Numbered from the stretch's first letter, positions 37,343 to 50,330 are shown. The stretch is 64,000 nucleotides of DNA from Dickeya chrysanthemi NCPPB 402 (GCF_000406105.1 NZ_CM001974.1:2683442-2747441); one strand, 5' to 3'. Translations and numbers: made by a program. Notes: generated by a model from the sequence alone, not told the origin.

Positions 37343-38116
37343 TCAGGCATCCGGATGGGCCGGCCGACGATAGACGGTTGCCTTTTGCGGCGTACCGGTA
37401 GCGCGAAGCGGGCCACACCAGCGGTGCGCCAGCCAGACAGCAACCAGCGACACGCCGGCGCTGATCACCGCCGCAGCCGCCACATCTTGTGGCCAGTGCA
37501 TCCCCAGCAACAAGCGACTGGCAATCACACTGTTCGCCCACAATATGATTAACGCCACCGTCATGTAGTGGCGGCGAGTCCACAATAATCCCACCGCCAA
37601 TAGCGCCCAGGTGACGGCAAACATGGCATGGCCGGATGGGAAAGCGTAATCCGATTGTTCCTGCCAGTGCTGACGCTGCCACTGCGGCAATGATGACGCC
37701 TGCTGCAGTTGCTGCTCCAGCAAGCCGGCGCGCTCATCGACAGGAAGCGAATAAAAATAACGGTCATCCACCTGATGTGCTTGCTCCAGCCAGACGACAA
37801 ACGGCCGGGGCTCTTGCGTCCAGTTTTTCATCGCCGATTTAATCCCCTGCCCCGCGACTACGCTGGTAAACAGTATCGTCAGCAGCACCAGCGCCTGGCG
37901 GGCAGGTAAACGCAATAGCCATAAAAACCACGCCGATAACACCAGGCTGGTCAATATTCCCCAAGGCGCCGACACGGTTTCCGTCATCCAGAATAAGGGG
38001 TTGAGCCACCATCCCGATACGGTCGGCTGCCATTGCCATCCGATGCTCCAGACCAGTATGGGCAACACCATCAATGATATTGTGCCAATCAGGGTGCGTC
38101 TGGCGAGGTCGTACAT
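37343..38116 (-). CDS. pgpB: Phosphatidylglycerophosphatase B / undecaprenyl-pyrophosphate phosphatase
   Basis: Inner-membrane PAP2-family lipid phosphatase, 257 residues with about six helices. It dephosphorylates phosphatidylglycerophosphate and undecaprenyl pyrophosphate. The three catalytic motifs are seen: KNWTQEPRP, FPSGH, and SRLLLGMHWPQD with the catalytic His. It is divergent from ribA with 256 bp between them. Size is as in E. coli. Confidence 0.95.
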   Translation of the reverse strand: MYDLARRTLIGTISLMVLPILVWSIGWQWQPTVSGWWLNPLFWMTETVSAPWGILTSLVLSAWFLWLLRLPARQALVLLTILFTSVVAGQGIKSAMKNWTQEPRPFVVWLEQAHQVDDRYFYSLPVDERAGLLEQQLQQASSLPQWQRQHWQEQSDYAFPSGHAMFAVTWALLAVGLLWTRRHYMTVALIILWANSVIASRLLLGMHWPQDVAAAAVISAGVSLVAVWLAHRWCGPLRATGTPQKATVYRRPAHPDA

Positions 38117-38372
38117 GACTTCTTCCTATAATTCAGCAGGATATTAGAACAAAATTTTCACAATTTTATCAAAAAAGAGGGCATCGGTTGTCAGTATGAC
38201 GTAAAATGCTTGTCAGTTATGTCAACAACACCACGATTATCCCGAACCATTCAGTCACCGGTTAAAAGAGTCGGCTGAACACCCCGCTGCCGCGGTGTAA
38301 CCCGGTAGCGTCGATACGTGGCTTCCCTCCTGTGCGGAGCGGAAATTCATCATTTATGCGTTGGAGATTAAC

Positions 38373-38966
38373 ATGCAGCTAAAACGGGTGGCGGAAGCCA
38401 AACTACCCACCCCGTGGGGCGATTTCCTGATGGTAGGATTCGAGGAAACAGCGACCGGGCGCGATCACCTGGCGTTGGTTTACGGTGATATTTCCAGTCC
38501 CGAACCGGTACTGGCCAGAGTACACTCAGAATGTCTGACCGGGGATGCACTGTTTAGCCTGCGTTGTGATTGCGGTTTTCAGTTGGAAGCAGCGTTGAAT
38601 CACATTGCCGAAGAAGGACGTGGCGTATTGCTGTATCACCGTCAGGAAGGACGCAATATTGGCCTGTTGAACAAGATCCGTGCCTATGCCTTGCAGGATC
38701 AAGGCGCCGACACGGTCGAGGCTAATCATCAACTGGGCTTTGCCGCCGACGAACGCGATTTCACGTTGTGCGCCGACATGTTTAAATTATTGAACGTGCA
38801 AGCGGTTCGCCTGCTCACCAACAACCCGAAGAAAGTGGCTATCCTGAGCGAAGCGGGCATCAATATCGTAGCGCGCGTACCGCTGATTGTCGGCCGCAAC
38901 CCAAAAAACGAACACTACCTGGCGACCAAAGCCGCTAAAATGGGCCATCTGCTGGATAGCAAATAA
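38373..38966 (+). CDS. ribA: GTP cyclohydrolase II
   Basis: First enzyme of riboflavin synthesis, opening GTP to a diaminopyrimidine, 197 residues. The zinc-binding Cys cluster is seen ([20 protein letters not shown], 20 residues), with the catalytic region [10 protein letters not shown] and the C-terminal LTNNPKKV. I chose the ATG at 38373, with GGAG 6 bases upstream. It converges on an OppA-family gene, sharing a hairpin. Confidence 0.97.
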   Translation: MQLKRVAEAKLPTPWGDFLMVGFEETATGRDHLALVYGDISSPEPVLARVHSECLTGDALFSLRCDCGFQLEAALNHIAEEGRGVLLYHRQEGRNIGLLNKIRAYALQDQGADTVEANHQLGFAADERDFTLCADMFKLLNVQAVRLLTNNPKKVAILSEAGINIVARVPLIVGRNPKNEHYLATKAAKMGHLLDSK

Positions 38967-38976
38967 CCATATCATT

Positions 38977-39005
38977 ACACGCCAGACGTCATCCGCCTGG
39001 CGTGT
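38977..39005. terminator. Shared hairpin between ribA and the OppA-like gene
   Basis: The stem acacgccag/ctggcgtgt has an 11-base loop and no T-run. Confidence 0.55.
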
Positions 39006-39010
39006 CGTCA

Positions 39011-40630
39011 TCAATGTTTGATGATGTAGATATCCTTACTGTAGTAATCCCCTTTCAAATCCGGCTTAAACCCGCCCACATACGGCTTCACCATCTGGCT
39101 GCGCACATAGTAGTAAATCGGGATTAGCGGCATCTGCTGTTGCAGGATAGCCTCCGCCTGATGATAAAACACGTTGCGCTCGTCCAGCGACGATGCTTTC
39201 ACCGCTTTGTCCAGCACGTCGTCGTAGGCTTTGTCATTAAACTTGCCGCTGTTATTACTGTCATTGGCGCGCAGGGTATCAAAATAGGTCGACGGCTCGT
39301 TATAGTCGGCTCCCCAAGACCCCCTCACCAACTCAAAGTTACCGATGCGTGAGGTATCCAGCAGGGTTTTCCACTCCTGATTCATCAACGTGGCTTCCAC
39401 GCCGAGATTCTGCTTCCACATCGAGGCGGCGGCGATGGCGATCTTTTGATGCGATTCGGACGTGTTGTACAGCAACTGGAATTTCAGCGGGCGGCTCTCA
39501 TCAAAGCCCGCTTCTTTCAGCAGCTTTTTCGCTTCGGCATTACGCTGCTGCTGCGTCCAGCTCGCCCATTCCGGCTGGTTGCTGGTATAACCGGCCATAC
39601 CGCGCGGCACATAGTTATACGCCGGGACCTGCCCTTGCCCCAGGACCTTATCGGCAATCACCCCCTTATCCAGCGCCAGGTCCAACGCGCGTCTTACACG
39701 CGGGTCATTGAACGGCGGTTTCTGGGTATTGAAGCGGTAGATATACGTCGAGAGAAACGGTGAAACCTTCACTTCATTCGGCAATTCCTGTTGCAACGAT
39801 TTAAACAACTGGTTGGGCATGGTATAGGTGGCATCCACTTCCCCGGCTTTGTAACGATTCACCTCTGCTGTATTGGAAACAATGACCAAATAGGTCACTT
39901 TGTTCAGCACCGTATGGGCATTATCCCAGTAATTCGTGTTGCGCTTGGCGGTAATACGCTCATTGACGACCCATTCGACCGGCACAAACGGCCCGCTGCC
40001 GACAAAATGAGTGGTTTGGGTCCACTTGTCGCCTAATTTCTCAATCGCGGCTTTAGGAACGGTGACCATCACATAGTGATCCACCATCGGCAGGAAGTAA
40101 GACAACGGCTGATCCAGCGTAACCTGTACCGTCTGCGGATCCAGCGCCTTGATGCCTAACTCTTGCGGGCTCTTTTTGCCCGCGATAATGTCGCCGGCAT
40201 TCAACACATGCATACTGCCGACATACGTCTGGTACGGCGACAGGGTTTTAGGGTCGACCAGACGCTGCCAACTGAACACCACATCATCCGCGGTAATCGG
40301 GCTGCCGTCAGACCATTTCAGCCCCGGACGCAAATGGAACGTCCAGACCTGGTTATCTTTATTTTCCCAGCGTTCGGCTAAACCGGGCACTACCGTACCG
40401 TCATCACGCACCGATATCAGTTTTTCGAAAAAATCGTGGGTGAGGTTACCTTCCACATCACTTTCCACTTTGTGCGGATCCAGCGATGCCGGTTCGGAAC
40501 CGTTGGCACGCACCAGTTCCTGCTTATCCGCCAGTTGTACACCGGCAGGCACCACTGCCGCCTGTACCGAAACCGCAGCAAAACTCAACGCACCCAGGAT
40601 GGATGCCAGCCAACCCTTGTCTATTGTCAT
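39011..40630 (-). CDS. OppA-family periplasmic peptide-binding protein
   Basis: Solute-binding protein of 539 residues, SBP_bac_5 family, with a signal peptide ending near AVSVQA-AVVPAG. It follows OppA closely (ELVRANGSEPASLDPHKVES, ADDVVFSWQRLVDPKT, NTQKPPFNDPRVRRAL, YYSKDIYIIKH). No permease or ATPase genes accompany it, so it must dock on a transporter encoded elsewhere, like MppA. In E. coli ribA and acnA are adjacent, so this is an insertion or duplication. It could be OppA itself or a specialised paralogue; sequence alone does not tell which. Confidence 0.88.
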   Translation of the reverse strand: MTIDKGWLASILGALSFAAVSVQAAVVPAGVQLADKQELVRANGSEPASLDPHKVESDVEGNLTHDFFEKLISVRDDGTVVPGLAERWENKDNQVWTFHLRPGLKWSDGSPITADDVVFSWQRLVDPKTLSPYQTYVGSMHVLNAGDIIAGKKSPQELGIKALDPQTVQVTLDQPLSYFLPMVDHYVMVTVPKAAIEKLGDKWTQTTHFVGSGPFVPVEWVVNERITAKRNTNYWDNAHTVLNKVTYLVIVSNTAEVNRYKAGEVDATYTMPNQLFKSLQQELPNEVKVSPFLSTYIYRFNTQKPPFNDPRVRRALDLALDKGVIADKVLGQGQVPAYNYVPRGMAGYTSNQPEWASWTQQQRNAEAKKLLKEAGFDESRPLKFQLLYNTSESHQKIAIAAASMWKQNLGVEATLMNQEWKTLLDTSRIGNFELVRGSWGADYNEPSTYFDTLRANDSNNSGKFNDKAYDDVLDKAVKASSLDERNVFYHQAEAILQQQMPLIPIYYYVRSQMVKPYVGGFKPDLKGDYYSKDIYIIKH

Positions 40631-40753
40631 TCCATATGCTCCTATATAATTTTATTTTATGGATCATGGCATTAAGCCATTATTCACTAATACTGCATCT
40701 GTGCGATCAGTACAAGGAAACATGGCATAATTCCCGCGGCGGTGCCACGATGG

Positions 40754-40783
40754 CAAAAAATCAGCCTCGGGTTAGAGGCTGAT
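40754..40783 (-). terminator. acnA terminator
   Basis: The stem atcagcctc/gaggctgat with loop gggtta is followed on the minus strand by six Ts. Confidence 0.9.
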
Positions 40784-40821
40784 AGCGGGTGGGGAAGCCG
40801 ACCGTTCAAGCGTCAGCAGCG

Positions 40822-43515
<2,694 letters not shown>

Positions 43516-43667
43516 GGTTCCTCCCCGGCAGGCAACTGCCCAGCGGACTCACGTCAGTGAATACGACGCGGACATGGTTGCAGAATTTGTCGGACGCCTG
43601 AAAACCACCCGCGTTGCATCGTCTTACAGTGACAGGCATCACTCAGTTAAAGATAACACAAACCATC

Positions 43668-43684
43668 GTTAACGCATTTTTAAC
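43668..43684 (-). promoter_or_regulatory. Possible ArcA site upstream of acnA
   Basis: GTTAA-cgcatt-TTTAA resembles the direct-repeat ArcA site with 11-base period; another GTTAA is at 43646-43650. acnA is ArcA-repressed in E. coli. This is a short, weak match. Confidence 0.3.
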
Positions 43685-43873
43685 ACACCGATAAAACCAC
43701 ACGCCAGAGTGAACATTCCGACTTTGCAACCGATAACAATAAACAAGGAAACGATTTATCTCAGGACACGAATTATCGGGAAAAAGGTGGGCATCGGCAG
43801 TGCGTTGATTTCACAGTACTCTTATCTTGCGATACCGCGCACAGCCTGATTATTTGATTTATAGCAATATGAA

Positions 43874-43891
43874 TTCACACAAACGTGTGAA
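43874..43891. promoter_or_regulatory. 18-bp palindrome upstream of gstA
   Basis: ttcacac-aaac-gtgtgaa is a perfect 7-bp inverted repeat with a 4-base centre. It lies about 75 bp before the gstA start, a usual place for an operator. The regulator is unknown. The rest of the 449-bp acnA-gstA gap is AT-rich and shows no gene. Confidence 0.45.
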
Positions 43892-43964
43892 AACGCTTAC
43901 CGTTGCTAACATTATTACCTGATACTACGATTCACCGCAAAGACGTTTACTGAAGGAATGGCGA

Positions 43965-44579
43965 ATGAAACTCTATTACAAACCGGGAAGTTGCTCACTA
44001 TTTCCTCACATCATCCTGCATGAAACCCGGGCCAAGTTCACTTTGGTGAACGTCGACCTGCGTACCAAGAAAACCGAACAGGGAAGTGACTATTTGCAGA
44101 TCAACCCAAAAGGCATGGTACCTGCGCTGGCCCTGGATGATGGAACCATCCTGACTGAAAACATTGCGATTGCCCTGTATCTGGCCGACAAAGCGCCGCA
44201 ATATAATCTGATCGCGCCATCCAGCACCATTCACCATTACCGAGCCATTGAGTGGCTGGCGTATATCTCTACCGAACTGCACAAATCCTTTAGTCCCCTG
44301 TTACGCCCCGGCACGCCGGAGCTGTACAAAGATTTGCTGAAAAGCTATCTGGAGCAGCGCTTCCGTTACCTGAATCAGGTACTGAGCGAGCACGATTATC
44401 TGGTGGGCAATCGGTTTGGCGTGGCGGATGCTTACCTGTTCACCATTTCTCGCTGGGCGCACGATCTGAAGTTCGACCTGATTCAGTTCCCGGCGTTGAC
44501 GGCTTATCTGGAGCGTGTTTCTGGACGGCCGGCGGTAGAGAAAGCACTGACGGCGGAAGGGCTTGATGTTAAATTCTGA
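43965..44579 (+). CDS. gstA: Glutathione S-transferase GstA
   Basis: Beta-class glutathione transferase of 204 residues. It has an N-terminal thioredoxin-like domain with Cys10 (MKLYYKPGSC), the cis-Pro region NPKGMVPAL and a Ser/Glu glutathione contact (DGTILTENIAI), then an all-helix C-terminal domain ending in the N-capping FGVADAYLF. Length equals E. coli GstA. It converges on pdxY, as in E. coli. Confidence 0.95.
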   Translation: MKLYYKPGSCSLFPHIILHETRAKFTLVNVDLRTKKTEQGSDYLQINPKGMVPALALDDGTILTENIAIALYLADKAPQYNLIAPSSTIHHYRAIEWLAYISTELHKSFSPLLRPGTPELYKDLLKSYLEQRFRYLNQVLSEHDYLVGNRFGVADAYLFTISRWAHDLKFDLIQFPALTAYLERVSGRPAVEKALTAEGLDVKF

Positions 44580-44602
44580 TATGTCGCACGCCAGATGAAA
44601 AG

Positions 44603-44624
44603 CAACGGGGCCATAGCCCCGTTG
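44603..44624. terminator. Hairpin between gstA and pdxY
   Basis: The stem caacggggc/gccccgttg with loop cata, in the 69 bp between the two converging genes, followed by a weak T run. Confidence 0.65.
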
Positions 44625-44648
44625 TTGATCTCGTAGCGATAAAAAAGA

Positions 44649-45509
44649 CTAAAGACGAACCGCCTGAAAATGGTGACGTGGCTGCACGATCCCCTCCTGC
44701 GCCGCCACCAGTTGCAGTTCATACTGCGCCATCTCTTTCGTCACCAGCATCACTTCATATACCGCTGCCGTCGTGTGTTCCAGCGCTTGCTGCGGCGTTG
44801 CCCCTTTCAGCAAGTTCACCAGCAATAAACCACTGGTCAGGTCGCCTACACCGACCGGCTGGCGCGGGCCGAAATCCACCAGCGGGCGCTGAATATGCCA
44901 GGCGCTTTCCGGCGTAACCAGCAGCATTTCAAAACTATCCTGGCGGGTAGCCGCGCGGCTCAAGTGCTTGACCAGTACCAGATTCGGCCCTCGTTGGCAC
45001 AGCTCGCGGCTGGCCTGTACCGCCTCTTCCAGCGTGTGAATCGTGCAGCCGCTCAACAGCTCCAGTTCCGGCAGGTTGGGCGCAATCATATCGCTCGCCT
45101 GCAATGACTGGTTGCAGTGAAAATCGGTCACACCTGCCGGCACAATGCAGCCTTTTTCCGGCGTGCCCATCACCGGGTCACAAAAATAAATGGCTCGTGG
45201 ATTCGCCGCTTTCACCCGGCGCACCACCTCCAGAATATGGCCGCCCTGTTCCGGCGAACCGATATAGCCACTCAACACCGCGTCGCAATCTTTAAGATGA
45301 TCAATATTACTGATGCCCTGAGCTATCTCCGTCAGGTGCTCAGCAGGCATAACGCAGCCAGTCCATTGCCCATATTGCGTGTGGTTAGAGAATTGCACGG
45401 TATTCAGCGGCCAGACATTGACGCCCATCCGGCGCATGGGAAATTCCGCCGCGCTGTTGCCGGCATGACCGAAAACCACGTGAGACTGAATCGACAGTAT
45501 GTTTTTCAT
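44649..45509 (-). CDS. pdxY: Pyridoxal kinase 2 (PdxY)
   Basis: Ribokinase-family kinase that phosphorylates pyridoxal in the vitamin B6 salvage route, 286 residues. It begins [20 protein letters not shown], and the catalytic loop GVGDLTSG (Asp) lies near residue 223. The pattern ICDPVMG-like [12 protein letters not shown] is present. It is near tyrS and pdxH, another B6 gene, as in E. coli. Confidence 0.96.
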   Translation of the reverse strand: MKNILSIQSHVVFGHAGNSAAEFPMRRMGVNVWPLNTVQFSNHTQYGQWTGCVMPAEHLTEIAQGISNIDHLKDCDAVLSGYIGSPEQGGHILEVVRRVKAANPRAIYFCDPVMGTPEKGCIVPAGVTDFHCNQSLQASDMIAPNLPELELLSGCTIHTLEEAVQASRELCQRGPNLVLVKHLSRAATRQDSFEMLLVTPESAWHIQRPLVDFGPRQPVGVGDLTSGLLLVNLLKGATPQQALEHTTAAVYEVMLVTKEMAQYELQLVAAQEGIVQPRHHFQAVRL

Positions 45510-45683
45510 GAAAATGACTACCCTTGCCTGCTCAAATGCGATGTATTTGTCTTTATATACTGTGGGTTATCAAACCGTTTCTTATCGAACAGCGTAATGC
45601 TGTTATCCCGTCCGCCATGGTATGGCTGATACGGTATTACCTGGTGTAACCTGTCAGGCTATCCCCCTCTGTGGAGAGGCGCC

Positions 45684-45714
45684 TAAAAACGAAGGGAGCA
45701 TTCCGCTCCCTTCG
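45684..45714 (-). terminator. tyrS terminator
   Basis: The stem cgaagggagc/gctcccttcg is followed on the minus strand by five Ts, 10 bp after the tyrS stop. Confidence 0.9.
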
Positions 45715-45723
45715 GTAAGTCCA

Positions 45724-46998
45724 TCAGTCTTTCCAGCAGACCAGACAATAGTTTTTCTTACCCCGACGCAGCAAGGTGTAACGGCCAAACAAACGATCAG
45801 CATCCGTAAAGGTGTATTCCGGATCAGACTGTTTTTCACCGTTGATAGTGATCGCGTTGGATGCAATGGTTTTGCGTGCCTGCCCGCGCGAGGGCTGCAA
45901 TTCGGAATCAACCAGCGCCTGCTGTAAATCCGCGCCGGTCGCCAGCTCAACCATCGGCACGCCATCCTGCGCCAATTGAGCAAAATCGGCTTCGGTCAGG
46001 TCACTCAGATTACCGTTAAACAGACTCTGGGTGATGCGTTTAGCCGCCACCAGCCCCTCTTCGCCATGCACCAGACGAGTCACTTCTTCCGCCAGTACAT
46101 ACTGAGCGCGCGGCGCTACACCGCTGTTTTTGTCCTCTTCTTCCAACGCATTGATGACATCAATGTCAAGGAAGGTGAAGAACTTCAGGAAGCGGTACAC
46201 ATCGGCGTCGGCAGTGTTGATCCAGAACTGATAGAACTTGTACGGGCTGGTCTTCTTCGGGTCCAACCATACCGCACCGCTCTCGGTTTTACCGAATTTG
46301 GTGCCGTCGGACTTGGTGATCAGCGGAACCGTCAAACCGAACACCTGCTTCTGATGCAGACGACGGGTCAGGTCGATCCCGGAGGTGATATTGCCCCATT
46401 GATCGGAACCGCCGATCTGCAATTCCACGCCATGCAGCGCATTCAGCGAGGCGAAATCATAGCCCTGCAACAGGTTATAGGAAAACTCGGTGAAAGAGAT
46501 ACCCACATCATCCCGATTCAGACGCTGTTTAACCGCTTCTTTGTTAATCATCTGGTTGACGGAGAAGTGCTTGCCGATATCACGCAGGAACGTCAGCACG
46601 TTCATGGAACCGAACCAGTCGTAGTTATTGGCCGCTACGGCACTGTTATCGCCGCAGTCGAAATCCAGGAAAGGGGCGACCTGACGACGGATTTTCTCTA
46701 CCCATTCCTGCACCGTATCTTCGGTATTCAGCTTACGCTCGGCAGCTTTGAAGCTTGGGTCGCCAATCAATCCCGTTGCGCCGCCAACCAGCGCTACCGG
46801 TTTGTGGCCGGCCATCTGAAAGCGTTTCAGGCACAGCAGCGGCACCAGATGTCCCAAATGCAAGCTGTCGGCGGTCGGGTCGAAGCCGCAATACAGTGCA
46901 ATTGGCCCCTGCGCCAGTCGCTCTGCTAACGCGCCCTCGTCCGTAACCTGAGCCACCAGGCCCCGCTCTTGCAATTGTTGAATCAGATTGCTTGCCAT
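45724..46998 (-). CDS. tyrS: Tyrosyl-tRNA synthetase
   Basis: Class I aminoacyl-tRNA synthetase that charges tRNA-Tyr, 424 residues. The HIGH-type motif appears as LHLGH near residue 47 and the KMSKS-type motif as KFGKT. The C-terminal S4-like RNA-binding domain ends in [13 protein letters not shown]. The start at 46998 gives [14 protein letters not shown] and has GGAGA upstream; the frame is open 14 codons beyond. It is followed by a strong terminator. Confidence 0.97.
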   Translation of the reverse strand: MASNLIQQLQERGLVAQVTDEGALAERLAQGPIALYCGFDPTADSLHLGHLVPLLCLKRFQMAGHKPVALVGGATGLIGDPSFKAAERKLNTEDTVQEWVEKIRRQVAPFLDFDCGDNSAVAANNYDWFGSMNVLTFLRDIGKHFSVNQMINKEAVKQRLNRDDVGISFTEFSYNLLQGYDFASLNALHGVELQIGGSDQWGNITSGIDLTRRLHQKQVFGLTVPLITKSDGTKFGKTESGAVWLDPKKTSPYKFYQFWINTADADVYRFLKFFTFLDIDVINALEEEDKNSGVAPRAQYVLAEEVTRLVHGEEGLVAAKRITQSLFNGNLSDLTEADFAQLAQDGVPMVELATGADLQQALVDSELQPSRGQARKTIASNAITINGEKQSDPEYTFTDADRLFGRYTLLRRGKKNYCLVCWKD

Positions 46999-47139
46999 CA
47001 AAGTCTCCATGTATAAACGACTGCACCTTTGCCGGTACACGACTTTTCGCCGCTTTGGCGAAAGAAAAAATTCAGGGTGACATAGAATAAAGCGCCGACA
47101 CCGGGAGTGCCAGCGCTTAGCGCAACAAATTGCGGTGAT

Positions 47140-47838
47140 TTACGGCGCCAGCCGGTCAATTGTCCAGCCATCGCCCTCGCGCCGGTACATAAAGCGATCA
47201 TGGAGACGATGTTCGCCGCCCTGCCAAAACTCCATTGATTCGACAGTGACGCGAAACCCACCCCAGAAGGTCGGTAACGGAATCTCGCCTTGCTGAAATT
47301 TCTGCTTCATTTCGAAGAATTTGCTTTCCAGCATGCTACGGGCGGAAATGCGGCTGGATTGCTTTGAAACCCAGGCGCCGATCTGGCTGTCGCGCGGACG
47401 GCTGTGGAAATACTTCATGACCTCCAGCATCGGCAGTTTTTCCGCCTTGCCCAGGACGATGACCTGCCGCTCCAGCATATGCCAGGGGAACAACAAACTG
47501 ATGCGGGCGTTAACGGCAAGCTGCCGGGCCTTACGGCTGCCCATATTGGTATAGAACACCATGCCTTTTTCATCATAGTGTTTCAGTAGCACGATACGCT
47601 GATAGGGTTGCCCCTGCTCATCGACCGTTGCGACACACATCGCGGTAGGATCAGCCAGTTGCGCTTCACAGGCTTGCTTCAGCCAGCGCTCAAACAGGTC
47701 GAGCGGGTTGTCGGTAAGATCCCGGCGGCGCAGGCCGCCTTGAGTATATTCGCGTCGCAAATCAGCGATATCGACGCTTGCGGCCTGTTCAGGCGCCAGC
47801 GCTACCTTGTTGCGGGCATTATCGTTTTCGGTGGTCAT
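47140..47838 (-). CDS. pdxH: Pyridoxine/pyridoxamine 5'-phosphate oxidase
   Basis: FMN-dependent oxidase that makes pyridoxal 5'-phosphate, 232 residues. Family blocks: [73 protein letters not shown], and the end [10 protein letters not shown]. The N-terminus is about 14 residues longer than in E. coli PdxH and polar; an internal start is less likely as no other ATG is at hand. It lies upstream of tyrS in the same direction. Confidence 0.95.
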   Translation of the reverse strand: MTTENDNARNKVALAPEQAASVDIADLRREYTQGGLRRRDLTDNPLDLFERWLKQACEAQLADPTAMCVATVDEQGQPYQRIVLLKHYDEKGMVFYTNMGSRKARQLAVNARISLLFPWHMLERQVIVLGKAEKLPMLEVMKYFHSRPRDSQIGAWVSKQSSRISARSMLESKFFEMKQKFQQGEIPLPTFWGGFRVTVESMEFWQGGEHRLHDRFMYRREGDGWTIDRLAP

Positions 47839-47912
47839 GCAATCCTGCCGTTGCCTACTCGGGCGAGAAAGGGGAATGGCCCATTTTGCGCCCGCACCGG
47901 CTAAATCTCAAC

Positions 47913-47976
47913 GCCTGCAACGACATAGACCTGCAATAACATAGACCTGCAACAACATAGGTCTGCAACAACATAG
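47913..47976. repeat. Four tandem 16-bp repeats
   Basis: Unit acctgcaacaacatag, four copies head to tail: gcctgcaacgacatag, acctgcaataacatag, acctgcaacaacatag, gtctgcaacaacatag. They lie between mliC and pdxH, starting 8 bp from the mliC stop. Copy number may vary between strains. Confidence 0.9.
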
Positions 47977-47984
47977 AAAACGGT

Positions 47985-48293
47985 TCACTCCAGTACACAG
48001 TCATTAACGATGATTCTATCGCCTCGTACGATAAACGCCTGATTTCCCTTGCTCCAGAAAGCATAGCGATCATCGCTGTAACGCGTGCCGGACGCGGCGG
48101 GCACCTGGGGCAACGTGTGAGATTCGCCATCCAGCAGGAACGTCACACTGTCACCCTGCGGGCCGGGATTAAGCGTAACGGTAAGCGGCATGGTGCCGCA
48201 CCGGTAGTGCAAGGTTTGCGGTTTCGCCGCCGGCATCAGTTGGGCGCAGCCGCTTAGCAGTAGTAATACACCGGTGATCAGCAGTGATTTCAT
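47985..48293 (-). CDS. mliC: Membrane-bound lysozyme inhibitor of C-type lysozyme
   Basis: Lipoprotein of 102 residues that inhibits host c-type lysozyme in the periplasm. The signal ends in the lipobox LLSGC (Cys16). The MliC core has YRCGTMPLTV, a Ser-Gly-containing loop (SGTRYSDDRYAFWSKGN) that plugs the lysozyme active site, and the end CVLE with the paired Cys. It sits between pdxH and anmK as in E. coli. Confidence 0.93.
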   Translation of the reverse strand: MKSLLITGVLLLLSGCAQLMPAAKPQTLHYRCGTMPLTVTLNPGPQGDSVTFLLDGESHTLPQVPAASGTRYSDDRYAFWSKGNQAFIVRGDRIIVNDCVLE

Positions 48294-48399
48294 TCTATTC
48301 TCCTCCTGTTATACGCGGATTCGGGCATCCCACCCGAGTAAATCCAATAACGGAGAAGTCTATCAACAGAGCGCTGGCGGACCTCTCGGCAAAATCCGA

Positions 48400-49512
48400 T
48401 TACACCGGCATCGCCGGATAAATCGCCCCCAATACGGTTTCATGGCTGGCGCCGGTCACCGACGGTAAATTACCCGGCAGCCCGGACAAGGTGCGAAACG
48501 CCAGCCAGGCGAATGCCAGCGCCTCCATATCATCGCCGCGGATACCGAAATTATCGGTCGTGCAAACTTCAATACCCGGCAAACGCGCCGATAGTTGGCT
48601 CATCAGCAATGGGTTACGCGCCCCACCGCCGCATACCAGCACACGTTCACACCCGCCGGTCAGTAAGACTTGTCCGGCGATGGTTTCCGCCGTCAACGCC
48701 ACCAGCGTGGCCTGAACATCTTCCGGTCGTAAACGCGGAAACACCGCCAATTGCCTTTCCAGCCACGCCAGATTGAAATATTCGCGCCCGGTACTTTTCG
48801 GAGCCGGCAACCCGAAATAAGGGTCGGACAAGAGATGACTCAATAACGCGTTATCTACCTGACCAGTCAGTGCCCAGGCCGCATCTTTATCATAGGGCAG
48901 AGCCCGATTACGCCACACCCAGGCATCTAGCAGCATATTGCCGGGCCCGGTGTCATAACCTTTTACCGCTCGCCCCGGCACCAACACCGAAATATTGGCG
49001 ATGCCGCCGATATTCAGTACGATTCGCCGCTCTACCGGATGCTGCAACAATGCATGATGAAATACCGGCACCAATGGCGCCCCTTGCCCCCCCAACGCCA
49101 TGTCGCGGCGACGGAAATCGCCGACGGTTGTGATGCCGGTGACGGCGGCGATACGATTACAATCGCCAATCTGCATCGTACAAGGCGCATCGCCATCCGG
49201 CTCATGCCAGACGGTCTGTCCATGGCAGCCAATCGCGGTGATCTCGCTGGCGCTTAAACCGGTTTGACGCAACAGCGCTTGTACCGCCTCGGCAAACAAC
49301 GCGCCGAGCCGGGTATCAAGCTTCCCCAATTCGGAAAGCGTCACTGCCTGCCCTTGATTCATGCTCAGTATCGTCTGGCGAATCGCCGGCGGCAGCGGAT
49401 GACAATAACTGGCTTGCTGCGCCACGGTGTGCTCATCAATGGCGGCCAGCACCACATCGATACCATCCAGACTGGTGCCGGACATCACGCCAATATATCT
49501 TCCAGACCTCAT
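48400..49512 (-). CDS. anmK: Anhydro-N-acetylmuramic acid kinase
   Basis: Murein-recycling kinase that opens and phosphorylates 1,6-anhydroMurNAc to MurNAc-6-phosphate, 370 residues. The N-terminal nucleotide loop is [14 protein letters not shown]; later blocks are [30 protein letters not shown] (19), [11 protein letters not shown] and [14 protein letters not shown]. Length is normal. It is divergent from slyB. Confidence 0.96.
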   Translation of the reverse strand: MRSGRYIGVMSGTSLDGIDVVLAAIDEHTVAQQASYCHPLPPAIRQTILSMNQGQAVTLSELGKLDTRLGALFAEAVQALLRQTGLSASEITAIGCHGQTVWHEPDGDAPCTMQIGDCNRIAAVTGITTVGDFRRRDMALGGQGAPLVPVFHHALLQHPVERRIVLNIGGIANISVLVPGRAVKGYDTGPGNMLLDAWVWRNRALPYDKDAAWALTGQVDNALLSHLLSDPYFGLPAPKSTGREYFNLAWLERQLAVFPRLRPEDVQATLVALTAETIAGQVLLTGGCERVLVCGGGARNPLLMSQLSARLPGIEVCTTDNFGIRGDDMEALAFAWLAFRTLSGLPGNLPSVTGASHETVLGAIYPAMPV

Positions 49513-49851
49513 GGGGTTACCTTTGTTATGTCAATGACCGACTGTCGCGCCATGACCTCATCCGCCAGGCGCATCTCGTTGGTCAACGGTGTATCGGGTT
49601 CAATTTTGTCTTTTTTGTCAGTCGGATGCCAGTACAAGTACCCCATCGCATTCACCGGTTTTTTCAGAAAAAACACATTCACAAGGAACTTTATAACGCG
49701 TTTATTATCAATTTAGTCGCGCTATTCTATCCTTAACGTCAATCGAAACAGTAGAATGGTGCGTTAGACCACGCCATAGTGCGACAAAGAGATAATTCGT
49801 CGGCTTAGGCTGCGCCCCCGACACAGACACAGCTATAACAGGAGTCTTTCT
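49513..49851. other. anmK-slyB divergent promoter region
   Basis: 339 bp without a gene. A PhoP-box-like pair CGTTTA-ttatc-AATTTA lies at 49699-49715, 7 bp before TATTCT (49723-49728), a possible -10. slyB is PhoP-activated in E. coli and Salmonella, but the second half-site matches only 4 of 6 bases. Confidence 0.3.
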
Positions 49852-50319
49852 ATGATGAAACGTTTTCTCGTGATCACTTTAGCAGGTATCACACTGGCTG
49901 GTTGCGCCAATACCAGCACCCTGTCAGGAGACGTTTACAGTGCATCCGAGGCCAAGCAAGTTCAAACCGTAACTTATGGTACCGTCGTTTCCACCCGCCC
50001 GGTGCAAATCCAGGCTGGAGAAGAAAATAATGTCATCGGCACTATCGGTGGCGCCGTACTGGGGGGATTGGTGGGTAACACCATCGGTCGCGGTACTGGC
50101 CGCAATCTGGCAACTGCAGCAGGCGCAGTGGCGGGCGGCGTTGCCGGCAACAGTGTTGAAGGCGCGGTTAACCGCGTTCAGGGTGTTGAGCTGGAAATCC
50201 GTAAAGACGACGGCAGCACTATCATGGTGGTACAAAAACAAGGCGATACTAAATTCCACGCGGGTCAACGTGTAGCGATGGCCAGCAATGGCCGCGCCAT
50301 CACCGTATCTCCTCGTTAA
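49852..50319 (+). CDS. slyB: Outer-membrane lipoprotein SlyB
   Basis: Lipoprotein of 155 residues of the SlyB/PcpY family with a glycine-zipper domain. The signal ends in the lipobox LAGC (Cys18). The Gly zipper (IGTIGGAVLGGLVGNTIGRG, 20) is followed by a C-terminal beta domain (VQGVELEIRKDDGS, QKQGDTKFHAGQRV). In E. coli SlyB stabilises outer-membrane proteins under stress and belongs to the PhoP regulon. AGGAG precedes the ATG. Confidence 0.95.
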   Translation: MMKRFLVITLAGITLAGCANTSTLSGDVYSASEAKQVQTVTYGTVVSTRPVQIQAGEENNVIGTIGGAVLGGLVGNTIGRGTGRNLATAAGAVAGGVAGNSVEGAVNRVQGVELEIRKDDGSTIMVVQKQGDTKFHAGQRVAMASNGRAITVSPR

Positions 50320-50330
50320 TATTCAATTAT

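Noticed and set aside
45976..46929. A 317-codon frame antisense to tyrS
   Set aside because: tyrS is certain and this frame shows no domain.
49699..49715. PhoP box for slyB as a firm regulatory call
   Set aside because: The second half-site has only 4 of 6 consensus bases and spacing to the -10 is short; kept only as a mention.
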